Source: Nephrocerus scutellatus
Taxonomy: Eukaryota > Arthropoda > Insecta > Diptera > Pipunculidae
Direction of reading: 5' to 3'
DNA length: 64,000 nt
Assembly: GCA_947095585.1 (NCBI GenBank)
Contig: OX352763.1
Span: 65,071,016-65,135,015, forward strand
Positions 37,403 to 48,436 of the stretch are shown piece by piece. A program made the position numbers and the translations under genes. A model generated the notes under the pieces. The model saw nothing but the letters and a program-made list of their open reading frames with translations, was not told the origin of the DNA and did no database searches. Numbering within the stretch: the first letter of the stretch is position 1; every line of letters starts with the position of its first letter.

Positions 37403-37740
37403 ATGACAAAATGTCTAAAAAAGGACGATCTGTTACTTAATAACGTCTATATTAAAACATTCGAAAACTGTAAAAATCTTCTAACAAACGGCCCCATACG
37501 TCAATATCCCGACTTCACAAAACCCTTTATACTAACTACTGATGCTAGCAATTTTGCAATTGGTGCAATACTATCACAAGGCCATAAACCAATTTGCTAC
37601 GCCAGCCGAACTCTAACAGACACTTAAAAAAACTACTCAACAATAGAAAAATAATTGTTAGCCATTGTCTGGGCAACAAAGTACTTCAGACCCTACCTTT
37701 TCGGACGAACATTTAAAATTATTACTGACCATAAACCATG
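37403..37740 (+). pseudogene. Gypsy pol: RT connection and RNase H
   Basis: Reads 'CKNLLTNGPIRQYPDF', then the RNase H start 'TTDASNFAIGAILSQG', a stop at 37,625, and then 'LAIVWATKYFRPYLFGRTF' and 'ITDHKP' of the RNase H end. After 37,740 the normal continuation is missing and sequence of unclear origin (37,741-37,890) follows, so part of the domain and the linker to integrase appears deleted. Confidence 0.8.
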
Positions 37741-37890
37741 GTTCGATGGCGATGACATAAATGACATTTCTACAACATTTTTAGGTACAAGAGGTACAAC
37801 GGTGCATTCTGCATACGAAAATTTAAATGACGGAATACCAATTTCAGAAAAACCCTTAAATGAATTTAATCCTACATCCTACAAAAAGGA

Positions 37891-38935
37891 ATGAATGAAA
37901 CACCTACAAAAACCGAAATAATTTTTAAAAACAAGCAACGCAAAACAATACAACGACAAATTTTTACTGAAGAAAACATGACAGATCTAGCACCGAACAA
38001 ACTCGCAGCCATTTTTACTGACGACGAAACTTTCCATATTGTACAATCAACTTGTTTTAAACATTTTGCTCAAAATAAAAATTTCCGACTTATAAAATGC
38101 ACAGACATACTAAAGGACATACAATTAAAAGACGAACAGGACCAGATAATAAATGAATATCATGAGAATAATAACCACAAGGGAATAAACGAAACAATAC
38201 TACACTTAAAAAGAAAATACTACTTTCCTTTTATGAAAACAAAAATAACACAGACAATAAATAACTGCGAAAGATGTCAGCTTCTTAAATATGACAGATT
38301 ACCCACCAAACCGTTGTTTGAAAAACCAGAAAGTTCTGTTAAACCCCTTGATATACTGCATATGTACTGATGTTTACACTATCAACCACAAAACTTTCTT
38401 GACAATTATCGACAAATTTTCAAAATTCGCCTCAGCGTATACATTACCAGAAAGAAACAGTATCTCAATATTAAAATCAATTGAACATTTTTTAGTTTAC
38501 ATGGGCTACCTAAAAAACTGATTTGCGATTAGGATTCCGAATTTTCAAGTAATAAAAATTCAAGTAAAAAAAATTTAAAGACTTTTGTAATCAATTCGAC
38601 ATAAATTTGCATTTCACTTCCTTTCAACAAACTTCCAGTAATGCCGCAGTAGAACGACTTCACTCGACCCTAACAGAAATCTATAGAATTATAACAGCAA
38701 ACCGGAAAGAAAAAAATTTAGGCCTACCCATGAAGAAATTTTGACAACAACAATTATAACATACATTAATGCAGTTCATTCTTTAACAAAATTTACACCC
38801 TATGAGTTGTTTTATGGGAGAACTCATAAATTCAATAAAAACATAAAATTCAATAACGAACATGACTACATCAAAAAATTAAATGAATACAAAAAAATAT
38901 TATATCCGGAAATTAAGGAAAGAGTGAAAATATAA
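37891..38935 (+). pseudogene. Gypsy pol: integrase
   Basis: Contains the zinc-binding HHCC module ('YHENNNHKGINETILHLK' and 'CERCQ', about 38,157-38,280), the start of the catalytic core with its first aspartate ('DVYTINHKTFLTIIDKFSKF'), and after frame changes near 38,370, 38,520 and 38,640 the region carrying the catalytic glutamate ('NAAVERLHSTLTEIYR', about 38,640-38,685). The C-terminal part ('FTPYELFYGRTH') is open at 38,741-38,935. At least three frame breaks make it non-functional. Confidence 0.82.
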
Positions 38936-39399
38936 CAAATAATAGAATAGACAAACTTAACTTAGCTAGAGAAAACCCTGAAGAGAGAGAATTAACTGAT
39001 ATAGTATATAGAAAATAATGTCGTAGAAAAAAGCTAACGCACCGCTTCACAAAACAAAAAATAAAGGAAGATAATAATATTACAATCATAACTAATAGCA
39101 ATAAGAAAATACATAAAGCCAGAGTAAAGAAAAAAAGAAATTTAGAAAAACACGTTTTTTTACAGGACACTGGCCACATTTCGACAGAAAATGGAAATAC
39201 AGGAATTAATGAACAACCAAGTTATAATCCGCACGTACAATTAAAGGTTATAACAATCTAGTTCACATAATAATCTTATATACGTACAAAAATAGTATCG
39301 ATAAGATATAAGACTCATTAGCTGCCCTAGAGAAAAATTACAATTTAAAAGACTCAATTACAATTACACAGATTAAATTAAAAGAAATGCACTAACACC

Positions 39400-40309
39400 T
39401 CAATTAATTAAGAAATAAAATAAGATTAATAAATGGAATTGGCACTGCTGTTAAATTTATCACTTGTAACATGGACGCAAATGTTGCGGAACATTTAAAT
39501 AAAAAAATCGAAAATATTATGCCAGAATAGTCAAAGGATCGTAAAGATATAGATAGCCAAATAATAATTAGCTCCAACATGTTAAAAAGATTTGAAAATA
39601 TGACCAATCATATAAATCAACAACAAGAAAAAATAGAAATTTTTTTAACAATGTAACATATTAAATAACAATAGAATTTGCGTTAACGAAGTACAACAAA
39701 CACAACATCGATCTACTCAACAACCACTTAACAATTATTACAGTATCTATTCTGATAGCAAAATTAAATATAATTCCTAAATTTACTTTAAATCATAAAG
39801 AACTTACAGAAATTAACAAAGCTTTTAACGATCAAAATTTAAAAATTGAATCAGATGAACACATTTATGAAATGTTAAGTTTGCAGGCATATTATAATAA
39901 CACACATATAATTTTTAATGTTCAAATACCCATTTTATCTTTCAAAATATATTCCATATTTCACATTATCCCACTGCCCGTAAATTTAACCAAAGAAATT
40001 GCTATTACCCCTTACATCATTTTTAATCAAAAAAATTTTCAATATTTAAATGAATTGTGTCCAAAGATAGAAGGTACCTACATCTGTCCAGACTCAAGTC
40101 ATCAAGAAAACATCAACCAATCACCATGCATAGAAAACCTAATAACCAGTCAACACGCTCACTGTGTATTCAATGAAGTCGGCTTAACTTCAACTATATT
40201 GCAACCGGAACCTAACTATATTCTGCTGATCAATGCTCCAACAACAAACATCAATTCAACATGCGACCAAAACTCACACACCGTACCCGGAACCATGCTT
40301 GTACACTAA
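39400..40309 (+). pseudogene. Errantivirus env-like remnant
   Basis: Downstream of integrase, in the position of env in insect errantiviruses. A stretch at about 39,419-39,500 resembles the conserved N terminus of the membrane-fusion subunit in this group (glycine-rich start, then a 'VKF' and 'NMDAN' region). An open stretch of 145 codons at 39,872-40,309 has spaced cysteines compatible with the later ectodomain. The first half and the region 39,500-39,870 are broken by many stops. It is an old, dead copy; I describe it only. Confidence 0.6.
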
Positions 40310-40681
40310 GAAAACTGCGGAATTTTGTCTGCAACTGCAAACTGCGGATTAATCGTTTTTTTATATTCCCTTGTCATATTCGCAGTTTCGCAGCCGATAC
40401 TGAAGAATTCATTTCTTCAGATCGATCTTGTCCACCGTTTGAATTGGACCGTGTTGCGTTAATTTTCTGATAAGTTTAATTCGTACTAAAATTATAAATT
40501 ACAAGTTGAGATATTGTTTCTGAAAAGTTTAATTAGAACTAAATTATAAATTATAAGTTAAAATATTTGTTTCTGATAAGTTTAATTCATTCTAAATAAT
40601 CAGTTAAAATATTTGACAATAAATAAGTTAAATATAATTGAATTTTTGAGTTTTGAATTGGTCGTAACGTAAAGAACATAA
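40310..40681 (+). repeat. 3' LTR of the Gypsy element (diverged or recombined)
   Basis: Ends with the 41-bp block shared with the 5' LTR end. Inside, bases 40,468-40,616 hold three imperfect ~53-bp repeats that begin 'ctgataagtttaatt', which may be enhancer-like U3 repeats. The start is uncertain because the remainder does not match the sequence upstream of the 5' LTR end. Confidence 0.6.
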
Positions 40682-41399
40682 GTCGCGCGAGTTATGTTCT
40701 TAATAATAGCAGCGCTTAAAAAAAACCACTAATTCGAACAAGAGTAACTTTATTACTAACTTTTTAATTCTCTACTTGAAATTCCTGTTTGTTGGATATT
40801 ACATTATAATTTTGCTTAATTGACAATATGAGTTAAGAAAATTTATGACCTTGTGTGGCGTATGTAACTCGCGTGTCAATACATCGGATCGAAATATTTT
40901 CATTTGAAGAAATCAGCCATTTATAGAATTCATCGGAGCGAAATTTCAATCCATTGAATTCAGTTTCATCATCGGATCGTCAATTTTTAATAGTATTTTG
41001 GACAATTTTTTTTTAAAATGGCAAGGACATACATTACCATAGCTGGATTTTTCTAACCTAGCATAAGAAAGGCCAAATTGAAAACGTAATTTTATATTTT
41101 ATATGATTGTTTGCGGTAAATCGGATGAACGATAAACAACAAAAATTGTTAATTTCTTTTGGTTAATTGGCACAAATTGTGCAAATATATACAACAAATT
41201 GTTTCAAACCAACGGTATACAGGATTCTTTTGGTACGATTGAAGTGAATAATGCAGTTCTACAACGCATAGTGTATTAAATCTTAGAAAAATTTGACATT
41301 GTTTACCGCATATCGATATAGTTGTACAAATTTAACACAATTTCGCAAATAGAACGTCAAATCTTTGATGACTTTAAACGAAATTACGAACACAAGAAC
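40682..41399. other. AT-rich stretch with no gene seen
   Basis: No domain or repeat recognised. It begins with a partial inversion of the LTR end: 'gaacataag' is followed after a few bases by 'gttatgttc'. It may hold the 5' part of the retrotransposon whose gag remnant starts at about 41,400. Confidence 0.5.
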
Positions 41400-41644
41400 G
41401 TCACCGTAATTTCAAATGTGAATGTAGTAAATCTTTTGAGGATCGAATTCACGATAAAAGACTGCAATTGAACTTATTGGACGGTGATGAACAATTTACG
41501 CGGGTAATTGACATATGCAAAATATATAAACCGGCTAATGCAAACAAAAGCATATTGGATGCAAAACAATCATCGGTGAACACAGTAAAAGCAAACGACA
41601 ATTTTGAATCAACGACGATTTGTGCAATTAATCGTTTTTGTTTG
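41400..41644 (+). pseudogene. Retrotransposon gag remnant, upstream half, split by copia
   Basis: Reads in one frame through 'LNLLDGDEQFTRVIDICKI' and 'ANANKSILDAKQSSVNTVKA', then 'INRFC' at the copia junction. Its style is the linker and zinc-knuckle region of Gypsy-type gag proteins in insects. The reading continues after the copia element at 46,418, so the copia target was this gag. Confidence 0.65.
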
Positions 41645-41857
41645 TGTTAGAGTATGTAATTATATGTACACTGTGAACGAGCCTTACGCTCTTTCTATTT
41701 TTCTGTTCTTTTTCACCGCATTGAACAAACCTTCGTTGTAACTTACTTCTTTTGCTGAACGTTCAAGTTGACACAATAAAAGTTTATTCTTTTCATTTAT
41801 TTTAATAATATTAATCGTTTAATTTAATACAAATTGTTTTGTCTTCGGATCTTCTCA
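41645..41857 (+). repeat. copia 5' LTR
   Basis: 213 bp, begins tgttagagtatg and ends cttctca. It differs from the 3' LTR at three visible positions (gagcc/gagac, ctgttc/cttttc, tcggat/tcgaat). Confidence 0.96.
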
Positions 41858-41871
41858 GGTTATGGGCCCAG
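41858..41871 (+). promoter_or_regulatory. copia primer binding site (initiator tRNA-Met internal type)
   Basis: ggttatgggcccag directly follows the LTR. This is the internal half-tRNA-Met primer site known from Drosophila copia. Confidence 0.88.
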
Positions 41872-41964
41872 AGAAACTGAATTAACACTGAAAAGCAATT
41901 TGTATAACGATTGTGAAATTATTTTTTATTTGATTAAATTAAATTGTTCTTCTTTAAACTAACA

Positions 41965-44900
41965 ATGGCCGACAGTTCTACAATTATCAAGATTCAACAA
42001 TTCGATGGAACAAATTTTTCAAATTGGAAATTTCGTGTGGGCATTCTTTTGGTTGAAAGAGGTTTGCGGAAATACATCGATGAAAAATTGGATGATATTC
42101 TGATGAGCTCAGCGCCGGAGAATCTTGATAAAGTGAAACTGGAAGTGAAGAATTGTATGTCAATTCTGATGCAAACGATTAGCGATGGACAATTGGAATA
42201 CATTAAAGAAAAGAAAACCGCAAAGGAGATGTTCGACACGTTGTGCTGTATTTTCGAACGGAAAAGCGTTGCAGGCAAACTATTGGTGCGCAGACAATTG
42301 TTAATGATGAAATATCAAGAGAGCGACGACATGATGCAGCATTTTCTAAAATTTGACAAGAAAATACGTGAATTGAAGTGAATGGGTGCGAATATGGAGG
42401 ATTTGGACATAGTTGTTCATTTATTACTCACATTGCCAAAAAGTTACGAGAACTTAGTTACGGCATTAGAAACGATGAATCAAAATGATTTAAAGTTGGA
42501 ATTCGTGAAAACTCGATTGATGGATGAACACAACAAACGGACTGGTATGACGTCATCAAACAAATCATGTGAACCAAGTGCAATGAATGCAAAGAGCAAA
42601 AAGAAGCAACTCATTTGTTATGGATGCGGTAAAGTTGGGCACATAAAATCCAAATGTTGATTCCAAAAGAATCAAAAGAAAGGTTCAAATGAAGGTTCAA
42701 ACAAAGCAGGCGATGCTAAGCCAGCTATGATGTGTGCGGTCGTGAACGAACAAGCAAAATCATGCAAAGCAGAATCAACGATAAAAGCGTGCACAGCACA
42801 ACAAGGCAGTGACGTAGCACAAATCAAGTTTGTGTTGGATTCTGGTGCGACGCAGCACATGGTGAATAACAAACGATACTTTGATCATTTGGAGAACGTC
42901 GATGAAATCGAAATTTCAATTGCAAAGAAGAATCAATGCATTTCTGCCAAACAACAAGGAGAAATTGCTGTGAAGACATTTCATGATGGTGATTTTTCGA
43001 GAAAAACAATTCAAAATGTTTTGTTAGTCAAAGATTTGAGCTGCAATTTGATGTCGATTCGAAGCTTGACAAAGAAAGGCTATCGCATAATTTTTGAAGG
43101 CGATTATGCTTATGCATCGGTCAAAGGCGAAACGCAATTTGTGGCGCATACAAATGGCAGATTGTACGAAGTTGTCATGCACATCGATCATGATGTTTTT
43201 AATGGTATCTCAGGTGAGAACAACTTAAATTTAAAATTTCGCAAAGTTTATGGCATTTCAGAATGGCACATTTGAATGCAAAAGACATGAGAAAATTGGT
43301 CAATCGCAATATGGCCAAAGGATTGGAGCAAGTGAAAGTAAACTTTGAATCGAAGTTTTGTGAATCATGTGTTTTTGGAAAACAAACACGAACACCTTTT
43401 CCACCGAATAAGATTGGTCGTTCAAAACGTGTTTTGGAAATGATTCACAGCGATGTTTGGGGACCAATGGCAGATGAAGCGTATGACGGTTCGAGATACT
43501 TCGTTTCATTCACTGACGATTTTTCAAGAGCTTCAATGGTTTATTGCATTAAACAAAGAACTGAAGTGCTAGAAAAATACAAAGAATTTGTTGCTATGGC
43601 TGAAGCATTTCATGGTCAGAAAGTTGCGAAATTTAGAGCGGGCGGCGCTGGTGAATATGAATCGCATGAAATGGATACATTTTGTAAAACAAAGGGAATT
43701 CAGCGGTGTATAGCGTTCCATACAATCCAGAAATGAATTCGGTGGCTGAGCGATTAAATCGTACACTTGAAGAAAAAGCAACGACTATGCTTTTAGCAAG
43801 TGGTATGGACAAAAAGTTTTGGAGCGAAGCGATTCAAACGGCGAATTACATCAAAAATCGATCACCGAAAAATGCTTTTGGTGAACAGTTAAAAAACAAG
43901 ACACCAACTGAAATTTGGTTTAAGCAGAAACCAGATTTGTCACATTTGCGTATATTTGGTTTGCAATGTTACAATCACATTCCATCGAATAATCGATCAA
44001 AATTAGAAGCAAAGGCGACTAAATGTTTGATGCTTGGTTATACAGCTTCAATGGGCTCGTATCGATTATGGGACACAAAAAGGAACAAACTAGTTTTTGG
44101 GCGTCATGTCACATTTAATGAGGCATCTGTGTTGAGACGAGCAGAGTTGATAGAAATATCGGATTCAGAGGCGGTAACGAACAAAATTATTTGTGACACG
44201 ATGAGCAGCGACAGCGATGATGAATCAACGTTATGTGGTGATTATGCTAATTCCTTCAACAGTTGTTTTAATGAAAATGATGCAGTGGAGAATGATATCC
44301 ACAGCACAAATTTGGAAGGTGCTGGTAACCACAATTCGTCGATCCACAGCACAAATTCGGATTGTGTTGGTAACCGCAAAATGTTGAGCAACGGTGCAAA
44401 TGAGGAATGCATCGGTGAGAACAGTGATAATGTCTACGACGGTAGTGGAAGTGGCATGGGCAACAGCGATGGTAATATTCTTCGCAGAAGCGGACGAAAT
44501 CGTCGAACACCAGATCGATATGGTGATTGGGTTACTGAAGGCGCAAATTTCGCATTATCGGCTGAACACTTTGTTGACAACAATCCAAATTCAATTGCTG
44601 AAGCGAAAACAAGAGATGATTGGTTCGAATGGAAACGGGCCATTGATAGTGAATACCAATAGTTAATCAAAAACGGAACTTGGATTGAATGTGATTTGCC
44701 AAAAGGTCGAAAAGCAGTCACTAACAAATGGGTGTTCAAGTTGAAGTTTAAAGCAAATGGTCAAATAGCAAAATACAAGGCTCGACTTGTAGCACGTGGT
44801 TTTAGTCAAAAGTATGGATTTGATTATAATGAAGCTTACGCTCCAGTAGCAAAATTAGTCACAATGAAAATTTTGCTAGCGATTGCAAATCAATATGACA

Positions 44901-46108
44901 TGCACGTTCATCAAATGGACGTCAAGTGTGCATTTTTGAATGCTGAGCTATCCGAAGAAATTTATATGGATCTCCCAGAAGGATTCAGGAATGGCAATAA
45001 AGTGTGTAAGCTAAGGAAAACACTTTATGACCTGAAACAGGCATCACGTGCATGGAACGAGAAGTTCAATGAATTTATGATCCAAATTGGATTTAAGCGC
45101 TGCGAATCGGATCGCTGTCTATACGTGAAAGTGCAAAATGGAGTCACTTGCTACGTTCTGCTGTACGTCGATGATACACCCATTTACTGCAGGGACATAA
45201 AAGTGATCATCACAGTGAAGCGAATGCTGGCAAAGAAGTTCGAAATGACTGATGTTGGTCAAGTGAATTCGTTTTTGGGCATGCACATCGAACAAGACAT
45301 TGAAAATGGTACAATTACCATGAATCAGTCGCGATATTTGGAAAATGTCTTGGAAAAATTTGACATGAAAAATTGCAAACCATACGAACGATAAAATCCA
45401 ATGGAAAAGAGTTTGCACATTGAAAAAGGCGACAAAGACAATTGCTCGGATCATCCATATCGCGAGCTCATTGGTTGTTTGACGTACGCTACGATAACCA
45501 CAAGACCAGATCTTTGTTCAGCAACTGGTTATTTCAGTCGATTTCAAAGTTGTTCGTCACTTTAATCATGCGAAGCATATTTTGCGATACATTCGTGGAA
45601 CAGTCGTTTTGAAAATGGTTTACACAAAGCAAGATTATACAGAAACATTAGTTGGCTACAGTGACTCCGATTGGGGTGGTGATAAAAACGATGGAAAGTC
45701 AACATCAGGCTACGTATTTAAATTGTTTGGAAATGCAGTCAGCTGGGCATCACGAAAACAAACAACAGTCAGTTTATCGTCAACTGAAGCTGAATATGTT
45801 GCACTGGCCGAAGCGATTTGTGAACTCAAATGGATTCGAAAATTACTGATTGAATTGGGCATCAAATGTAATGAGCCAGTGGTGATTTTCGAAGACAATC
45901 AGTCGTGCATCAGTATTGCTGGCGATTTAAAAGAAAGGAAGCGAATGAAGCATTTGGACATCAAGTACAATTTCATTCGAGATGTGATTGCATAAGGCGA
46001 AGTTTGTATTGAATACAAACCAACAAATGAACAAGTAGCGGACATCATGACAAAGGGACTTGGAAAGAAACTTTTTATGAAGCATCGTAAAGATTTCAAT
46101 TTAATTTG
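41965..46108 (+). pseudogene. copia gag-pol polyprotein, multiply broken
   Basis: Starts at ATG 41,965 ('MADSSTIIKIQQFDGTNFSN'). Gag runs to a CCHC knuckle 'CYGCGKVGHIKSKC' (42,619-42,660) with stops at 42,379 and 42,658. Protease 'VLDSGATQHMV' lies at about 42,835. A frameshift near 43,240 leads into the integrase zinc region and core ('CESCVFGKQTRTPF', 'HSDVWGPM', 'FTDDFSRASM'), and a second near 43,705 into 'VAERLNRTLEEKA' with the catalytic E. A stop at 44,660 precedes RT ('NKWVFKLKF', 'QMDVKCAFLNAELSEEIYM', catalytic 'YVLLYVDDTPIY'). Another stop at 45,392 and a frameshift near 45,560 precede RNase H ('SDSDWGGDKNDGKSTSGY', 'SLSSTEAEYVALAEA'), which has a stop at 45,993 before its tail. 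Function is lost, yet all catalytic boxes remain readable. Confidence 0.95.
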
Positions 46109-46192
46109 ATGTCATTATTATTCATTAATATTTAACGTAAAATTCAGAAGTTTAATTTTTGCAATTACAAATGAACACAGTGGTTTCATAAA

Positions 46193-46204
46193 ATAAAGAG
46201 GCGG
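46193..46204 (+). promoter_or_regulatory. copia polypurine tract
   Basis: The purine-rich 'taaagaggcgg' ends immediately before the 3' LTR and is the expected plus-strand primer site. Confidence 0.75.
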
Positions 46205-46417
46205 TGTTAGAGTATGTAATTATATGTACACTGTGAACGAGACTTACGCTCTTTCTATTTTTCTTTTCTTTTTCACCGCATTGAACAAACCTTCGTTGTA
46301 ACTTACTTCTTTTGCTGAACGTTCAAGTTGACACAATAAAAGTTTATTCTTTTCATTTATTTTAATAATATTAATCGTTTAATTTAATACAAATTGTTTT
46401 GTCTTCGAATCTTCTCA
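46205..46417 (+). repeat. copia 3' LTR
   Basis: 213 bp, same ends as the 5' LTR, three differences (about 1.4%). It is followed by the target duplication GTTTG. Confidence 0.96.
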
Positions 46418-46698
46418 GTTTGAACTGTGGTTGACCATCGAAGTTAAGTCACATGAATGAATGTTAGGCTAAGGATATCATCTGTCGTTCATGTTTTTTT
46501 TTTTTTTGCTGAACGTTCAAGTTGACACAATAAAAGTTTATTCTTTTCATTTATTTTAATAATATTAATCGTTTAATTTAATACAAATTGTTTTGTCTTC
46601 GAATCTTCTCAGTTTGAACTGTGGTTGACCATCGAAGTTAAGTCACATGAATGAATGTTAGGCTAAGGATATCATCTGTCGTTCATGTTTCAAGAAGA
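46311..46698 (+). repeat. 194-bp exact tandem duplication of LTR end plus flank
   Basis: 46,311-46,504 and 46,505-46,698 match at an offset of 194 bp without a visible difference over about 185 bp, from 'tttgctgaacg' to 'gttcatgttt'. Each copy contains the last 107 bp of the copia LTR, the target duplication and about 80 bp of the flanking gag remnant. It therefore arose after copia inserted. A T run of about 13 sits at the seam (46,495-46,507). It may be real or an assembly artefact. Confidence 0.92.
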
Positions 46699-46730
46699 GC
46701 CACTTCCATAAATGTAACAAACAAAGTGTC
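46418..46730 (+). pseudogene. Retrotransposon gag remnant, downstream half (zinc knuckles)
   Basis: The frame that entered copia at 41,644 continues with cysteine-histidine spacing of two knuckles: 'CLNC...HMNEC' across the junction, then 'CRSC' and 'HFHKC'. Two in-frame stops interrupt. Part is present twice because of the 194-bp tandem duplication. It is the target gag of the copia insertion. Confidence 0.65.
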
Positions 46731-47200
46731 GCGGAACTTGAGAGTTTTTGATAGGAGATAAAATCGTAACATTAAAATTGGGCACCAGAGATGATGCCAA
46801 TTGCATTCAATTAGATTTAATTTAAAAGTTTAAAATTAATTTATAAGATTTTTTTACGAAAAAAAAATGTAGTGCGAAGCATGAATTAATTTTATTTTTC
46901 CCAATCTCTCGTGTCTCGGGTGTATTCTTTGTTCCGCTGTTTAACGACCTACCGGTTAGACCTATATAAAATGCTGAGTAGTTGGAGCATAGTGTTGGGC
47001 ATAATCGAAAGATTTGAATAATCAATTATTTAGTATTCTCATGTATTACTGATAATAAAAAACAAGCAAGTCGTGAGGTATAGTTCAAGTGAAAAAATAA
47101 TTTTCTCAAAAAAAAATAAACAAATTTTTTTTTTATTTATATCCATTTTAACTTATTTGTGTAGTTTTAAAAGCTGAATTTTGTGTTTATCGTAACAGAA
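46731..47200. other. AT-rich stretch, no gene seen
   Basis: No domain recognised. The last ~40 bases are A-rich and lead into the ATG of the following LINE ORF1, so part may be that element's 5' UTR. Confidence 0.5.
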
Positions 47201-47227
47201 AAATAAAAAGAAAGAAAAAAAAACAAA

Positions 47228-48000
47228 ATGACGTCCCCCCCTCCACCAGAGAGAGGAGAATCGTTAACAACGCTGGATTGTGTAAGCAAACAGCAATATG
47301 ATCTAGCATTGGAAGAGATCTCCAAATTGAGTAAAGAACTCGAAAGCTTACGAAATATGATAAAAAGTGATTCTCCACAGAGAAAACGAAAATATGACAC
47401 AAAAACAAAAAACACAAGTGCAATGAATGAAACAAAAAAAGTGCCGAATCCGAAAACAGTTTTGCTCTGCTTAGTTATAGTGTTGAAGAAGGCATAGAAA
47501 CATGCAGTGATTTTCCCCCACTCTCAACAGAAGCAAAACATTTAATTAAAAACGTGCATAAGAAAAACAACAACAAACATAATGCGATATTCCATTTCAA
47601 GACTCAACAAAAAACAGCAACAACAAGCAACAGTGGAACCAAAAATAAAACAGTTAAAAAAATAGATCAGCACCAATAAACATTTTTAAAGAGGACAGTA
47701 AAGAAATTAATAAAATATTTAACGAAACTATTGTAAAAGGACAGTTTTCATTAAAAAACGTAAACAAGAATAAAACAGTATTAAATGTTACAGACAATAA
47801 CAATTTAGACATAGTTAAACACATATTAAATAAGACAGGGGTAGAATTTTATACGTACACTGAAAAAGATAAAAAATTAAACACCTTTATTATGAAAGGG
47901 TTAAGTTTTTGCCTCACCCCGGATGAAATATTAGAAGAACTTAGAAGTAATACGGAAGACATAAATTTCGTAAAAGCGTTCAGGTATGTCACACCGCGCT
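47228..48000 (+). pseudogene. Jockey-like LINE ORF1 (gag-like), 3'-truncated
   Basis: ATG at 47,228 opens a charged, coiled-coil-prone N terminus ('LALEEISKLSKELESLRNMI', residues about 27-46). The frame shifts near 47,460 ('YSVEEGIETCSDFPPLS') and breaks again near 47,680. The stretch 47,700-47,990 reads 'NIDIVKHIL'-like and 'FIMKGLSFCLTPDEILEEL', the pattern of the PRE_C2HC domain in Jockey-group ORF1 proteins. The zinc knuckles that should follow are absent; sequence changes at about 48,000 into 3'-UTR-like DNA, so an internal deletion is likely. Confidence 0.7.
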
Positions 48001-48436
48001 CTAAGCGTGATAACATTTAGTTGCCCCTTATAGTAGTTCAGCTATCTCCAGATAGCAGGGTAGTTAGCTGAAATTCAACCCTAAGGATAAACAGGGGCAG
48101 CGTCTCGGGTAGTTGGTACGATGGGTATCATGGAGTTGTCATATTGGCAGCCCTATGATGCCAGTTGTGCTAGAGGCTTGTAACGCTGCCAACGAAATAT
48201 TAGGAAGCGTCGTTTTTATGTATTTGTTTTTCTTTTCTTGTTAACTAGTTTTAAGTAGTTTTAAGTATTTTAAGTAAACAAAAAAATATATAATGACTTA
48301 AAGGTTTTTTTCTATCCATTTTTGCTTTAAAAAAAATACATAACATACAAATTATATAAAAAAAATTATATAGCGATAAATATAAAACTTAATTTAGATA
48401 TAGAATGTAATGAGAACCAATCTGGTCATTTATAAA
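48001..48436 (+). repeat. Probable LINE 3' end, left copy
   Basis: Non-coding sequence whose last 204 bases (48,233-48,436) recur inverted at 49,013-49,218. It contains 'ttaagtagttttaagtatttt' type short repeats and AT-rich runs. I read it as the 3' UTR of the Jockey-like element, joined to ORF1 by a deletion; this is inference. Confidence 0.55.

Larger units (their letters stand above)
30063..40681 (+). mobile_element. Degenerate Gypsy-family (errantivirus-like) provirus with two nested insertions
   Basis: Domain order along the plus strand is LTR end, tRNA-Ser type primer site, leader, gag-like, aspartic protease, reverse transcriptase, RNase H, integrase, env-like, LTR end. This is the layout of insect errantiviruses of the Gypsy/17.6/297 group, which are old retrovirus-like copies. 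Every coding domain is broken by stops, frameshifts or insertions and the element cannot be expressed as it stands. A mariner sits in the leader and a LINE in the RT domain; both are later than the Gypsy insertion. Without them the element would be about 6.5 kb. Confidence 0.85.
41645..46417 (+). mobile_element. Complete-length Ty1/copia retrotransposon, 4773 bp
   Basis: Two 213-bp LTRs, an initiator-Met type primer site, a purine-rich tract before the 3' LTR and a perfect 5-bp target duplication GTTTG (41,640-41,644 and 46,418-46,422) define the element exactly. Internal domains are in copia order: gag, protease, integrase, RT, RNase H. It inserted into the zinc-knuckle region of an older gag. 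Confidence 0.96.

Noticed and set aside
44268..44510. Histidine- and cysteine-rich minus-strand open frame
   Set aside because: Shadow of the copia gag-pol linker between integrase and RT, which is the real coding strand.
46205..46698. Two complete copia LTRs in tandem at the 3' end
   Set aside because: The second copy contains only the last 107 bp of the LTR and repeats the flank as well, so it is a segmental tandem duplication and not a second LTR.
47228..47497. A host gene starting MTSPPPPERGES
   Set aside because: The frame breaks after 90 codons and the continuation matches the ORF1 style of Jockey-group LINEs.
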